Shown in pieces: positions 34,022 to 45,153 of a DNA stretch of 64,000 nt. The first letter of the stretch is position 1; every line of letters starts with the position of its first letter. The notes beneath the pieces are model-generated. The model was not told the origin of the DNA, ran no database searches, and saw nothing but the letters and a program-made list of their open reading frames with translations. The stretch is taken from NCBI GenBank assembly GCA_030062745.1, contig CP099839.1:31219904-31283903 (forward strand). The letters are read 5' to 3'. The translations under genes and the position numbers were made by a program. Source of the DNA: Capitulum mitella. Taxonomy: Eukaryota; Arthropoda; Thecostraca; Pollicipedomorpha; Pollicipedidae.

Positions 34022-34661
34022 CTGGCGGCACCGGCCGACCACCACGTGACGGCTGAACAGGGCAGACGGACAGTGGCAAAGGAAGGATGCCAGATGGCTT
34101 GATCAAAAATACTTCTGGTACAGGCAGATGACCATATGACAGCTAAATATGACATCCCTGCAGCAGCAGTCGCATCACGTGATAGCAGAACATAACAACT
34201 TACTGGCATATGTTTACGGCCATGTGACAGCACAACAGGGCTGGAGCTGGTTGTGACTAATTCCCAAGCAACATCAAACAGATTCTTTGCTGCCAGTTTA
34301 ATGCAGCATGCAGTCACATGACAAACAATGAGGCAGCAAAATGGAGCTGGCCATGACAGAGCCACAAAAGCAGCAATACAGGTTAGTCAGTTAGATATTC
34401 ATCAAGATATCCATTCAAATATATAGTAACACTAACACAATGGGTAAACTCCATTAAACAACACAAGGGAACAAAAATTAGAAGTTTCCCAAAATTTATA
34501 TGTGTGTCTGGTAACAATGACTACTGATTACCAGTCCTAAATGTTTCCCTATGTTGAGCAGGGGTGACAATGACTAAACAAAAGCCAGATGGAGGGGATT
34601 TAACACCTACTAGACCTACTAGATATACTTGAGATTTCTAACACAGATAAAAACTAGTTAC

Positions 34662-34765
34662 CTTTCCCACACATTTTGTGTGCCACATCCAAGGGGAGTC
34701 ACCAGACCTATCCCAGTTACAACCACTCGTGTTGAAGACAACAATCTTGCACACAGCTGCACCAT
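34662..34765 (-). CDS. OXSM: OXSM exon 1: start and first KAS motif
   Basis: ATG at 34765-34763 opens 34 codons plus two bases. The first 13 residues (MVQLCARLLSSTR) are basic and hydroxylated with no acidic residues, as in a mitochondrial presequence. Then comes VVVTGIGLVTPLG, the hallmark first strand of beta-ketoacyl synthases, and CGTQNVWE before the AG/GTAAC donor (34662/34661). A TCATCTTTCAG directly precedes the ATG and could be an acceptor, so a 5' UTR exon or a longer presequence exon may lie upstream. The three exons sum to 1299 nt, 432 residues plus stop. Confidence 0.92.
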
Positions 34766-36574
34766 CTGAAAGATGACACTCCATTACTGACTGTAATAAA
34801 ACATAACACATACATGTAAATACATATTCATGATATAAATGAAACTACTAAATCACAACCTATCAAAAGAATCCTGCACCTCAAAATACTGCTCAATTTT
34901 TCATCATTCCATAGAAACCTCTCCAATATTTTTTCCAGCCATCATTCATGACCAGGCAACCAGGAGTGCTCTTGACCTCAGACCTGATAGATGGCATTAA
35001 GAGAAAATGTCTACTTCATGATCAAAAACACAGTTATTTCAATCCTTACAGTCATAATCATCACAACACATAATGGTTACCTCTTTTCCAACAGAGTAAT
35101 CATATGTCAGAACAGACTGCCAGAGCAATCTACAACCATAACCACAATGAAGGCCTTTGATGCCAAATTAGATCAATAATGGAGCAAACAAGATACACTC
35201 CTTGGCTATCTGAAAGTAGACACAAAACAGACAGTCTAAACCCAAGGCAATTAATCCAACAACAACAAACAACAACAAAAGTTTAGCCAGTGAATCTGCT
35301 TTTACATTAATTTAAAATTCACTAAAAGTTGCTTCTAAGGACAAAAAATCCTCTTATAAAGGAAATTAATGTGAAACCAGTTCATGCAATTCAGACACTA
35401 ATTCACTTTCACAAATTTAGCATTTGTCATCGAAAATGATGATTACAAATTTTGTGTCCTTAAAAAGAAACCCAAGATATTTCAAGCTGACAATTCATGT
35501 GCAACTTTTGCACATATTTTAATGCCTCATGGTGATATCCAGCTTTAAAAACAGGACAACAGAATTACTTGATGCACTTTAATTTACTTTAATACTAATA
35601 CTTAATGCACATTACTTTAATACTAATACATAATGCACATTACTTTAATACTAATACTTTTTGCACACTTAATGCACTGATTGGGATATATCACTTCTGC
35701 ATACACAGCATGACACTGCAAATACATAACTCATTATGTGAGTCACCACCTAAATCTACATTTATGTACTTTTGGACATTGCCCAAAAAATTAATTCCAT
35801 TGCAATGCATCTACAGATCCAGGCATCCAATGTCACATCAGTACATCTTACACATATAATAATCAGAAATGCTGATAAAATTTCTTTACGTATGGCTTAT
35901 ATGGCCTTCTGTCCCTCCCTTTTTGATCTTGGACTGCTGATACTCTGGGTCTGCCTTTTCAACAACGATAATCTGTCAGTTGCTGGAGAGACGTTTGTGC
36001 ATCCAGCACACCATCACACCGCTGCTCGGCAGCCTGATATATCGTTTACAAAAAGAAACCGCGCGAGCAATCTGAACGATTATCGGTACGCAGGAATGTA
36101 TGTACCTTGTATTACACTCAACATAAACCGCTGTTTTTCAGTCTTGTCAAAGGTGCGATACAAGCATAGGGCCTATGATACAAGGCAAGACTGTTGTTCG
36201 TCGTTTAGAACGCACATCCGAAAGTCGAACCCAGCGTCCTATCACAAATTTAGAACGAACAACAGACACTAACCACGGACACGCTGGTTGATCGGCTGCT
36301 TTTGGCTTAACGTGCACGGCCACTCGCAGGTGCACTCAAGCCTGCGGTGTCCCATCCAAGGGTGTAGCCACGTCCCAGAAATTGGGCGGTACAAATTAGA
36401 CTTGGGGGGGGGGACAGTTTGACCAAAATTATTATTTGTCAACAGGAAATAGCAAGAAAGGTTCACTTCCCGACCCACATTGGGGAGACGAAAGCTAATT
36501 TCGCCAAAATTGGGGGGACATGTCCTCCCAGTCCCCTTCCCCCGTGGTTACACCCACGGTCAAACCCACAACAC
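34766..36574. other. AT-rich intergenic region upstream of OXSM
   Basis: Holds a 28-bp tandem repeat (35584-35667) and otherwise no gene, element or RNA that I can support. It probably includes the OXSM promoter, but no core motif stands out. Confidence 0.4.
35584..35667. repeat. 28-bp tandem repeat, three copies
   Basis: Units start TTACTTTAATACTAATAC at 35584, 35612 and 35640, each followed by an (A/T)TAATGCACA-like tail. The third copy is altered at its end. Confidence 0.85.
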
Positions 36575-36741
36575 CAGGGGCGCAGCCAGGATTTTCTTAA
36601 GTGGGGCCTGAGGGCCCGGAGCTCATTGTGAACTGAAATAACACGAAAACCGCCTGCCGGGAAGGCGATGTGCAATGGTTTTCAAAAGCAATACGGGCCT
36701 AAGAGTGGCCCGGCCCCCCAGGCCTCCTTTGGCTGCACCTG
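36575..36741. mobile_element. Short hAT-like MITE, copy 1
   Basis: 167 bp from CAGGGGCGCAGCCAGGAT to the imperfect inverse GGCTGCACCTG. Its body (GAACTGAAATAACACGAAAA, GCCTGCCGGGAAGGC, GTGCAATGGTTTTCA) matches the copy at 63088-63246. Flanks share CACAAC, compatible with a blurred 8-bp target duplication. Confidence 0.75.
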
Positions 36742-37004
36742 TGCACAACGCACCTGTCACCGACAGGCGTGGATCCAAGGGGGCGATGGAGGCCATCGCC
36801 CCCTCCCCCGAGGCTTAAGAAGGGGATCTAAGAGAGGGGCCCCCTCCCAGGCCAGCCGGGAAGTGGCCCGAAGGAGCGCTGTATAAGCTTCAGGGGATCT
36901 GCAAAAACATGACGGGTTGTTGATGCAGTCAGGGGGGTCTCTGGGAGGGTTAAATGACCCTCAAAGCAAATAAGGGCCCAGGGGACAGACACCCAGCTAA
37001 CACG
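36742..37004. other. GC-rich intergenic sequence, nothing recognised
   Basis: Contains runs such as GGGGCCCCCTCCC and no gene. Confidence 0.35.
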
Positions 37005-37360
37005 TGACGTCGTTATAACGTTGCAACAAAGTTGTATTTTGGTAATCGAAAATTTTACGTTACCAAAAAGTCGTGACAACGTTGTGAACGTTGTTAGGTT
37101 ACAAACCTGTCCTGTTGTTGTGATTAAACGTCCTGTTAACGTTGTGAAGGTACGTTACGGGAACGTTACTCTCATGGCCTCTGTGCGAAACCCAATTTTT
37201 GGGACAAAACCTTCGATATTCGCTCACAAAATGATGACTTTCGTTTCACACCAATATGAGTCATATCTTTGCCAAATCGCCCAAGATGCCCTCACCAGTT
37301 TATTCTCTCGTTATTATGTAACGTTGTACTAACGTCACCATACGCTGTGACAACGCTCAC
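37005..37360. repeat. AACGTT-rich repeat region
   Basis: The palindromic word AACGTT and its extensions (ACAACGTTGTGAACGTTGTTA, GTTAACGTTGTGAAGGTACG, GGGAACGTTACTC) recur densely, together with CACGTGACGTCGTTATAACG. It looks like a self-complementary repeat able to fold back on itself. Confidence 0.6.
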
Positions 37361-37808
37361 TCCACAACGTGCAGAGGGCGTGTGTTGGCGTTAGATGTTA
37401 TGGTAATATATGAAGAATAATGCTAGCATAAAAGAAACAAGGAAACAAAGAAATCTTAAAGAAAAACCTTAAGACAAAATTTAAAATGAGAAATTATGAA
37501 GGAAAACTTGAAGGTAGAAATCTCACATGAACATATACAAGAAATATGAATAAATGCTAGTAAGCGCAACAGGCGCGACATTTTAATTTCCTTCTCTGTG
37601 GCGTATTCGACACAAAACGATTGAAATCGACTGCCCCACATGTTTTGCTGTCGTAAACATGAGTATGGATGTGTTAATTGTTAACACTTAATGCGGTAAC
37701 AAAACGTTACAGGCTTTTCGTTATCAGCAGTTTGAAAACAACTGGAAACACCGTATTTTATTCCCAAAACCGATGTGTTGAAGCTTTTTCACAGGAGCCA
37801 AAATAGGC

Positions 37809-38200
37809 AATCCTTTAGAAACGCACGCCATAAACCAAGCACACTGGATGACACATATACGGCGCGCGTGGCAAAAGGAGACGTCAGCTGTTGCAAGAAA
37901 CAACAACATTATGCACTGGAGCTCCAGGTCGTAGATCACCTACTATTCGCTCTTGTTTTACACAGTAGGTTAGGTTAGGTTAGGTTAGGTTAGGTAAGGT
38001 AAGGTAAGGTAAGGTTAGGTTAGGTTAGGTTAGGTTAGGTTAGGTTAGGTTAAGTTAGCGAATAGTAGGTGATCCACGACCCTGGAGCTCCAGTGCATAA
38101 TGTTGTTGTTTCTTGCAACAGCTGACGTCTCCTTTTGCCAAGCGCGCCGTATATGTGTCATCCAGTGTGCTTGGTTTATGGCGCGCGCTTCTAAAGGATT
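37809..38200. repeat. Palindrome with a TTAGG telomeric core
   Basis: Two inverted arms of about 143 bp (37809-37951 and 38057-38200) differ by only a handful of bases. Both carry, for example, GGAGACGTCAGCTGTTGCAA or its inverse. Between them lies the telomere-type repeat at 37966-38050. No coding capacity. It could be a fold-back element or a repaired break. Confidence 0.92.
37966..38050. repeat. Interstitial telomeric repeat (TAGGT)n
   Basis: Seventeen pentamers, thirteen TAGGT (the arthropod telomere unit TTAGG in another register) and four AAGGT in the middle. It is not at a chromosome end, because unique sequence continues on both sides. Confidence 0.95.
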
Positions 38201-40072
38201 ACCGCCAAAATAGGTGAGTCCCAAAGTGAGCGGAAACCAACAGGTCATACTCCAGCCCAAATATCCCTTACCTGTCATTAAGTAGACTGTGGAGCTGTCT
38301 GTGAAGCACGTAGGTGCTTGACAGATGGTTCATCATACCCATAATAGCTGACGTTGACTATCCTGTATCTGAGTGAACAATGAAGCCCATAGTTAAGTGC
38401 ATCCATGATCAAATCCCTGAACGCCATGGATATTTCTTTATTTCTGGTTGTTTTGTCTTCAAAAGACATGAATTGATCGAAGATGAAGAAGACTTATTGG
38501 TGCTGATTTTGCCCATAAAGGGTCATGTTACATACTGTTGACCGGGGGCGTCGATTTCCGTAAATGACTGAGGGGGCGAGGCGACGGCCCGACAGTCTAA
38601 CCTCCCCCCAAATTTGGATTTCTCAACAGATTTAGCCCACTTTAGTCTGAGCGCCACAAGATTTTCTGGCATTTCATGGAATTGATACACACGTGTTTTG
38701 TGAACATTTAAATAAAAATCGGTCCCGCAGAGGCGGTTCCAAGCCCCCGTTTTCGGCGGTAATGTGCTGTGCGTGAAGCTGCAAAGTTGTGCGGTTCACT
38801 ATCGTGACATTCTGAGTAGAAATAAAGATCACTGACTCATTTATATAGTCATACACATCCTAAACAATGCGTATGCACACACATTTTCAGGCGAACGCAC
38901 ACCCAGGTACTGAAAAAATGGGGGAGCACACTATTGTGCTTATGGTGCCCTCCCCATTCTGTTTACCTGCATCTACCTCTGCGCTACATATAAACTTAAA
39001 CTGGCTTGCTAGTTGTACATCTGATGTTTATATCACCCAAAACAAACAAAAACGAAGGAAATTTCTTATTTCAAAAATCACCCTTCTTGACCTCCCTGGA
39101 ACTGCCTAAGGTTTTCTATTTTAAATTTCAGCCTTCGGTATATAAAAGACTTGGACATTCCAGGCTGAACCGTGTTATTCCCATGAAAATTGGTTGGTAA
39201 TCACGGCCGCAGTGACCTTTCAAAAATCCCCAGATTTTGGAGTTTGTTTGCCCCCACGCCCTATTTTCGCAATTTTTGAATTTTTGGGGTCCGGAATTGG
39301 AGATCTCGTTGAAACATATTAAATGGCATTCATCCCATCAACATTGGACGAATGCATCTCGAGATCTCTGGAAGGGCGGGGAGGGGAGGGGGCAGAATTG
39401 GTCATCTTCACCTTTCGGCCAATGCATATTTTTCGAAGGTGCAAAAGTGGCAACGGCTCATATCATGTTTGAGCTTGAGTCCTCACTTTTGCGTCTACAA
39501 AAAATAATGTGTCAGCCGAAAGGTGTTTCGGCCAGTTGATATTTTTTTCGGGGACGCAGGAGTCGTAACTCAAATCGCATGGACATAGCCTGTCGCATAG
39601 CCTGTCCTCCAAGTTAAAAATGATTTAACCTAACCTAACCTAAAACCTACTGTATGGTTGCAGGGATTGCCCTAGATGGGCATGTAAAACTAATTTTTTG
39701 TTAGGTTCAATTTGCCTGTTTTTTGGTTTGGTTAGCTCGTATCGGCTGAAGACAAACATGTGTCAAATGAATCAGAATTCAAGAGTTACCTAACCAAGTC
39801 AGTTTACACATCCAGTAGGGGCCAGTGCTTAGAAAAATACCTGAATGGGCTAAATTGTTCACACAACTTGTGTTGCCACTTCCGCGTCCACAAAAATTAC
39901 GCGTAAGCGTCGGCCGAAAGGTAGATTACCGCAGATCTGCCCCCCACCCAGGGTAATGTGAATCTCACTGCCTGCAGAGAATATGGTTCAGGCAAATAGT
40001 CCAAGCAATAGTCGACAAGCTTCATAATTATGCTTCACTGCTGACAACTTATTGTGCACATTCTGTTCTCAC
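38201..40072. other. Intergenic repeats, no gene
   Basis: A copy of the dispersed repeat seen at 17723 and 44810 lies at about 38535-38660 (CTAACCTCCCCCCAAAT, ATTTAGCCCACTTTAG). A short CCTAACCTAACCTAA run is at 39630-39650. The motif CGGCCGAAAGGT recurs, in either orientation, at 39412, 39516 and 39912. Otherwise nothing recognised. Confidence 0.45.
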
Positions 40073-40348
40073 CTGGAAATACCGTAAATAATGCTTCCTC
40101 TTGATATGTGCCTTTAGGTTTGAAAGGCTACTCTTGTGAACCTTGATTATAACCTCTTTCGGTCGGCACAGGACATACGTAAAAATGACGCTTCTCCCCT
40201 CCTCCTTAAACTCAAAGTACGTTTCTAGATGTGGCCATGGGTGACCCAGACCGGGCTCGTCCTCTGCCTCCGAAGCTGAGGCACCGTCGGACTCGGAGTC
40301 AAGGTTTTCGACCTCCAGTGGCGGCGTAAAGACGCCTTGATGGGACAT
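40073..40348 (-). CDS. BED-type zinc-finger exon (hAT-derived)
   Basis: ATG at 40348-40346 opens 92 codons ending YFQ at a CAG/GTGAGA donor (40073/40072), a consensus splice site in phase 0. The first 35 residues are acidic and Ser-rich (ESDGASASEAEDEP). Then comes a BED-like domain: HPWPHLETYFEF, a CRPKEV segment, SSLSNLKAHIKRKH. The second zinc-binding Cys of the usual C-x2-C pair is visible (VLC) but the first position is Tyr (TYVLC), so metal binding may be impaired. BED fingers are found in hAT transposases and in genes domesticated from them. No transposase core was found downstream. It is either the first exon of a domesticated gene or an isolated transposase exon. Confidence 0.55.
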
Positions 40349-41430
40349 TTTAGTGTCAGGCAGTTAAAATTTCAGGCCAGTCAAGAATCAATCACCACTC
40401 CATCGCCCCATGGACATCACAGATCCAAGGCCATGGCGGCAGTAATCATGTGCTCAACACCCTTGAGTGGTCTTGGCGGGGAACCGTGTGGCGGTGGTAA
40501 GCAATCCGTGACTAACTTGAGACAACATTGAAAACTGCCGTCAGCTGGCTGTTCCAGTATAAATGACAATAATTTTGATATCTTTTAGCTTGAAAAATGA
40601 CGACTGGTTAATTTATAATTTTAAGTCATATCAAACTTGCGCATAATTCAATACTTTTGTCTAAACGTCTAAAACTAAAACTGCGCATTGTGATAGGTGG
40701 TGATAGTTGCAGTACTGCAGAGCTCTGGAGATGACCACATGAGCAGACATGTGCTCGATTAATGTTATGTAGAAGCCTGATACTCTGGAAGAGCTGTTAA
40801 CCTACCACACTTTGCCTTTTGGTTGTTTGGCCACAACTTTTCATCTCAAAGAGCCATAGCCGTTACGATTCAAGCTGTCCGTAGCGTACATTCCGCCTAC
40901 CCACCGAAGCATTGTCGTTTTCAGCGTTCTGGACTTGTTCTTCTTTTTTCTTGCAAGCATTCTGAAGTTCATTTTTTAAGGCAGGAGATGAATGCCAGTT
41001 CACAGCAACAGCATTTCTGGCTCATTCGGATTTGAGACACTAGTTTCCCACCCACTCGTAGGTACGCCTTCCCAGGACCCAACAAGACCAGGAATTGATT
41101 AATGGATTCATTTACCCCCCACAGAGTGTTATATTCCGAAGAATGACTGCATTCCAATCTCCCTTTGTTTACGCACTTCTGCTTGCCTGTGACTGGGTGT
41201 CATAGGCACTTGAGTTGAGATTGTGACTGATGTAGTGTTAGGCCTCAGTTTTGAAAAGATAGTTTTAGTCTTTACCAATCAGTTCCAAAAGCAGTGTGAC
41301 ATCTGGCCTGATAGCTTATTTTACGACTTCGCGACAAGAAGCCGTAAGTGGCTGAAATTAAACTGTGTTGACTGGTTTAAACCAATACATGGTTTAAATC
41401 AATTTAGACCAGCCGTCTTAAACCGTGGTT
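40349..41430. other. Intergenic, nothing recognised
   Basis: Upstream of the BED exon; may hold its promoter. No gene or repeat family identified. Confidence 0.4.
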
Positions 41431-42666
41431 TTAACCGGATTTCTATTCCCGGCAGCGGGGGGGGGGGCTAAATCCGCCGACCTCAGGTGTTTTGCTTGCC
41501 AATTCCAGGGTTTTTGACACAGCTTCACGAAGCCTGGTCACTTTTCCTAGCTTTTCTTTCTACGTGCCGTGACAAAAATTCAAAATTCTTTTTTTTGCAC
41601 AGGGGCCGAGCCAGGCAACGTTTTTGGGAGGCACTTCAGGCCATTTTTGGCCCTGTTTAGGGTAAAAGGAAAATGGCTGCCAGAAATAACGTTTTTAAGA
41701 TAAAACTTCAAACTTTATATGGATGTATAGCAAAATAATTGGGCAACATGCAGATAAAATTTTGTTCATGTGAGGTCACTTTACAGGGTCAAGTCGAGGT
41801 CAAAAGTCAAAATTTAGTTTTATTGCAATAATTTCAGCGCTATTTTTTTAAATGCCAAACCCGGAATACATATGACGGAGGAAGGTGTACTCTACTTGAC
41901 TATCACGTTTCAGCCTGATATCAGGTGGGGTCACGGAGCTAGGACCTAAAATGTCATTGCGTAAAAATGTCAGTGCCTCTATCGCAATAGCAATGAAATT
42001 GATTTTTTTTTTGTAAAAGAGTGAATTGAAATGATTGAAAACGTTTACAGATAATATTAAATGCACACGAGATCATTCCAAGTGGCTCCAAGGTAAGTGA
42101 AGGTCATCTAAGGTCAAAGGTCTCAAGTTAATCTGAAGAGCATGCGACCATGACAGTTCCCCCTTTTTCATGTTCCTGGCACCGCCTATGCTGACATTAT
42201 ACAAACATTGTAATGTGATTTGTACTTCTTTAGCATAACATGACTAGCCGAAGCCAAAAAAGTGTTTTTGTCTTTTTTGTTCATTTAGTTGTTGAAAAAC
42301 TAATCCTCCTATTTTTGAAACCCTGTCAACGCTCATGAATTTTCTCAATGTCATATGTGTGTACCAATGGTAAAAGTCCTATCCATAATCTCTCGATTCA
42401 TGCCAGTTTCATCGAAATTGGTCCACAAACAACGGAGTTAAAAGAAGTCCAAAAATACTCCTAATTTTGAGACTTTTACCTCACTGTATCCACCCCTTTC
42501 AAAATTTTGACTTTTTTTAGTAAAAATGTAGTTCACGTCATGGCAAATCGATTGCCGTTTGTTGCGATGAAATCGGATGTGTAGTTCTCGAGATCTCAGG
42601 GGGGCCAAATCCCCCCCCCTTGCCGGGAATTGACCATACCGTCTACCCCTCCGGGAATAGGGTTAA
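41431..42666 (+). mobile_element. Family 1 TTAA element, copy C
   Basis: About 1.24 kb. The left end is somewhat altered (TTAACCGGATTTCTATTCCCGGCAG) and the right end is standard (CCGGGAATAGGGTTAA). Landmarks are in family order, including GCTTCACGAAGCCTGGTCAC and CAACGTTTTTGGGAGGCAC. AGGTCAAAGGTCT at 42111-42123 is one base from a perfect DR1. Non-coding. Confidence 0.85.
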
Positions 42667-42939
42667 ACCAGGCGCTGGCTGAAAGCTGCCAAACCTGGGT
42701 CCTGGGGCCGCAAGGGGGCCCCAAAACGGCAAGGGGTTCATGAGACCGCTAAAAGTGTATGGGAGCCCCCCGAGATGACAAGAACTAAAGAGGGTGGCTA
42801 GTACAGAGGGGTACTAGTACAGCCAAACAGAGGGGCCCCTGAACAAGGATTGATCAGCAACCTCAACTTCGAGAGCGGCCCCAAAAAGTTCAGAACGTTT
42901 TTTTTTTTGAAAACCTCAGAGGCATTCATCACAGATAGG

Positions 42940-43067
42940 GCACATTGCGCCGTTGATCCCTCGTGGTTATCGTTTATTTTTAGGCAAGAAAACAACGTAT
43001 TGGGTGAAGTCAACATGCGGAAATCTGGTGTACCGAATAGCGTTTTGTAGAACTGAAATAAGAATGA

Positions 43068-43157
<90 letters not shown>

Positions 43158-43907
43158 TGGAAATCAAATCGGACAGAAAGAAATGAAAAGGGAATAGAAT
43201 GTATCGGAATAGAAAATAAATGAAAAAGAAGTAGAATATAACAGAATAGAAAAGAAACCATCTGGACCAATGATTACAAGACTGGAATATGCACATTAAT
43301 CAAAATTAGAGCATATTTCGGTGTTGACCTTTCAAGGTCGTCATTTCCCCTCCGGCTATAAAACAACGTATTTCATACAATTGACAAGTGAAAATTCGGT
43401 GTACCGAATACCCTTTTGCATCATTATCCTACAGCGATCATTCGAGGACTGAAATAAATGTTCATTCATCACAGACAGAGCACATTTCACGGTTGACGCC
43501 TAGGGTTATCGCTTACCCTTACGTGAAATCACGCCGTTCCTGAATAGGGTCATATACTTCTTCAAATACGTATTAGCCGTTTCTCGGAAGGCTTCCGAAT
43601 TCCACACAACAACGGAAGCACAATGCTCATAAAATCTAAAAACAGACCCTATGACCGCTGATAATTAAAAGCAAGCGTTCGACCCACATGGGTCAAAACA
43701 AGTAAAGCGGGTCAAATCTGGTGTACCGAATAACTTTTTATAGAATTCACACAGAGCGATGACTCAATGACTCAAACAATGCTCATTCATCTCAGATGGA
43801 GGGCATTTCATCGTTGACCCCTCGAGGTCATCGTTTACCCTCCGGCAGGGAAAAACCTACTGCATACAGTTAACATGCGAAAATCTGGTGTGCCGGATAA
43901 GTTCTTG
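42940..43907. repeat. About 165-bp tandem repeat array, left block
   Basis: The motif GGTGTACCGAATA or a near copy starts at 43027, 43398, 43720 and 43887. Spacings are 371 (enlarged by a microsatellite), 322 (two units) and 167. Each unit also carries an (A)GAGC or GGGCACATTTC segment, TTGACCCCTCGAGGTCATCG and an AGTTAACATGCGAAAATCTG lead-in. Confidence 0.75.
43071..43155. repeat. Compound TA/TG microsatellite
   Basis: About 54 bp of TA followed by about 30 bp of TG, inside the 165-bp repeat array. Confidence 0.95.
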
Positions 43908-44094
43908 GTGCGATACGGCCCGAGTGCGACATAATTTTGTGGTGGCATCTGTTGGCTGGAAATTAAACTAGAATGCTTTTCTGCAGGGTTTTGGCAATTT
44001 TATGACAACGCCCAAAGATCACATCGAGCCAATGGACTGTAAATTAACCCTGAATAGGGCCTTCAAAATGGACACCAACTTTTTGCGATCTGAG

Positions 44095-44650
44095 CTGATT
44101 TAGTCCCGTCATTTTGGCAATGATTGTCAAATACCGTGGGTTTGTACAGTATGCCGATGCACCGGAAAAAATCGTAGTTTCAAAGTGGTTTCACCACGAA
44201 CCAATCCCTTTTAATGAAAGTTCAAACACTAGGCTTTAATTTAAGCACGAATTGTCCAAAACTCAGGCTGATTTTCTCCTGTCATTTTAGCCACGTTAGG
44301 ACGGTGGTCGCTTTGTGCACATTAGCGCCATGACAACTATAGACACATTTTGGCGTTGTGCGGGTAATGTTGGAAAGAGCGAATTCTTTGTAATTCAAGA
44401 TTTTAGACTGTTTGAATATCAGTAGTACTTTTTTATCTTTCAATCTGATTTAACCTTGTCATTTTCAGCTTAAACATAGCAGTGCCTTGGGCTGCATGAC
44501 CAGAATGCGGAGTGCCATTCATACGTTCTGTCAGTGACATGTTGGTAACAGCTAATGTCATTAAATAAAATGCTTAAAGAAGAACGTTATTTGATACTAA
44601 ATTGACTTAGTTCAGACTGAATTATTCCTCTCATTTTGGCTTCAGATGTT
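44095..44650. repeat. About 174-bp periodic motif inside element X
   Basis: CTGATTT(A)..CC(T/C)GTCATTTTGGC or a close version starts at 44095, 44268, 44445 and 44617, spacings 173, 177 and 172. The rest of each unit is more diverged, with recurring CAATGG and GTGCAC-like words. The same motifs appear, inverted, in the right copy. Confidence 0.65.
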
Positions 44651-44864
44651 CGATATTTCGTCTTTGCATTGCAAAAGGTCAACATTTAAGGCCATGTTTT
44701 CATAATTGCATTTCATGTTTGCTATAGTCACAGCCTCAAAATACGCCTGAATGTGCATAATTGCTTGACATGGGGAAATGGATTCAAAACCAGGGGTGCT
44801 GATTCCTGCAAATGATTTGGGGGCTGAGCCAAGGACCCAAAAAGCTAACCTTCTCCAAATATGG

Positions 44865-45037
44865 GTTTCTCAATGGATTTAGCCCACTTCATTTTAACCC
44901 ACTGAAGTTTATCAGTTTTCTGTCACTCATGAAATTAAATATATATATATATATATATATAATTTTGATAAAAAGTAACAAGAAAACTAATATATTTCAG
45001 TGGGTCAAAATGAAGTGGGCTAAATCCATCAAGAAAC
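44865..45037. repeat. Palindrome centred on a TA tract
   Basis: Arm GGTTTCTCAATGGATTTAGC onward (44865-44935) is inverted at 44961-45037, with (TA)11 at 44939-44960 in the middle. Both arms carry the dispersed segment GGATTTAGCCCACTTCATTTT. Confidence 0.8.
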
Positions 45038-45054
45038 CTATGGTCTATAGATAT

Positions 45055-45153
45055 GTGTGTGTGTGTATATTTATATGTATATAGAGAGAGAGAGACAGAT
45101 GTATATATAGATGTATGTGTATATATATACAAATATATATATATATATATAGA
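45055..45153. repeat. TG/TA/GA compound microsatellite
   Basis: GTGTGTGT, TATATA, GAGAGAGAGAGA and further TATA runs follow the palindrome directly. Confidence 0.9.

Noticed and set aside
37966-38050. A true chromosome end
   Set aside because: Only 85 bp long and flanked on both sides by ordinary sequence, so interstitial.
42940-43907. CRISPR-like spaced repeats
   Set aside because: The unit is 165 bp, internally related throughout and in a eukaryotic genome; it is a tandem repeat.
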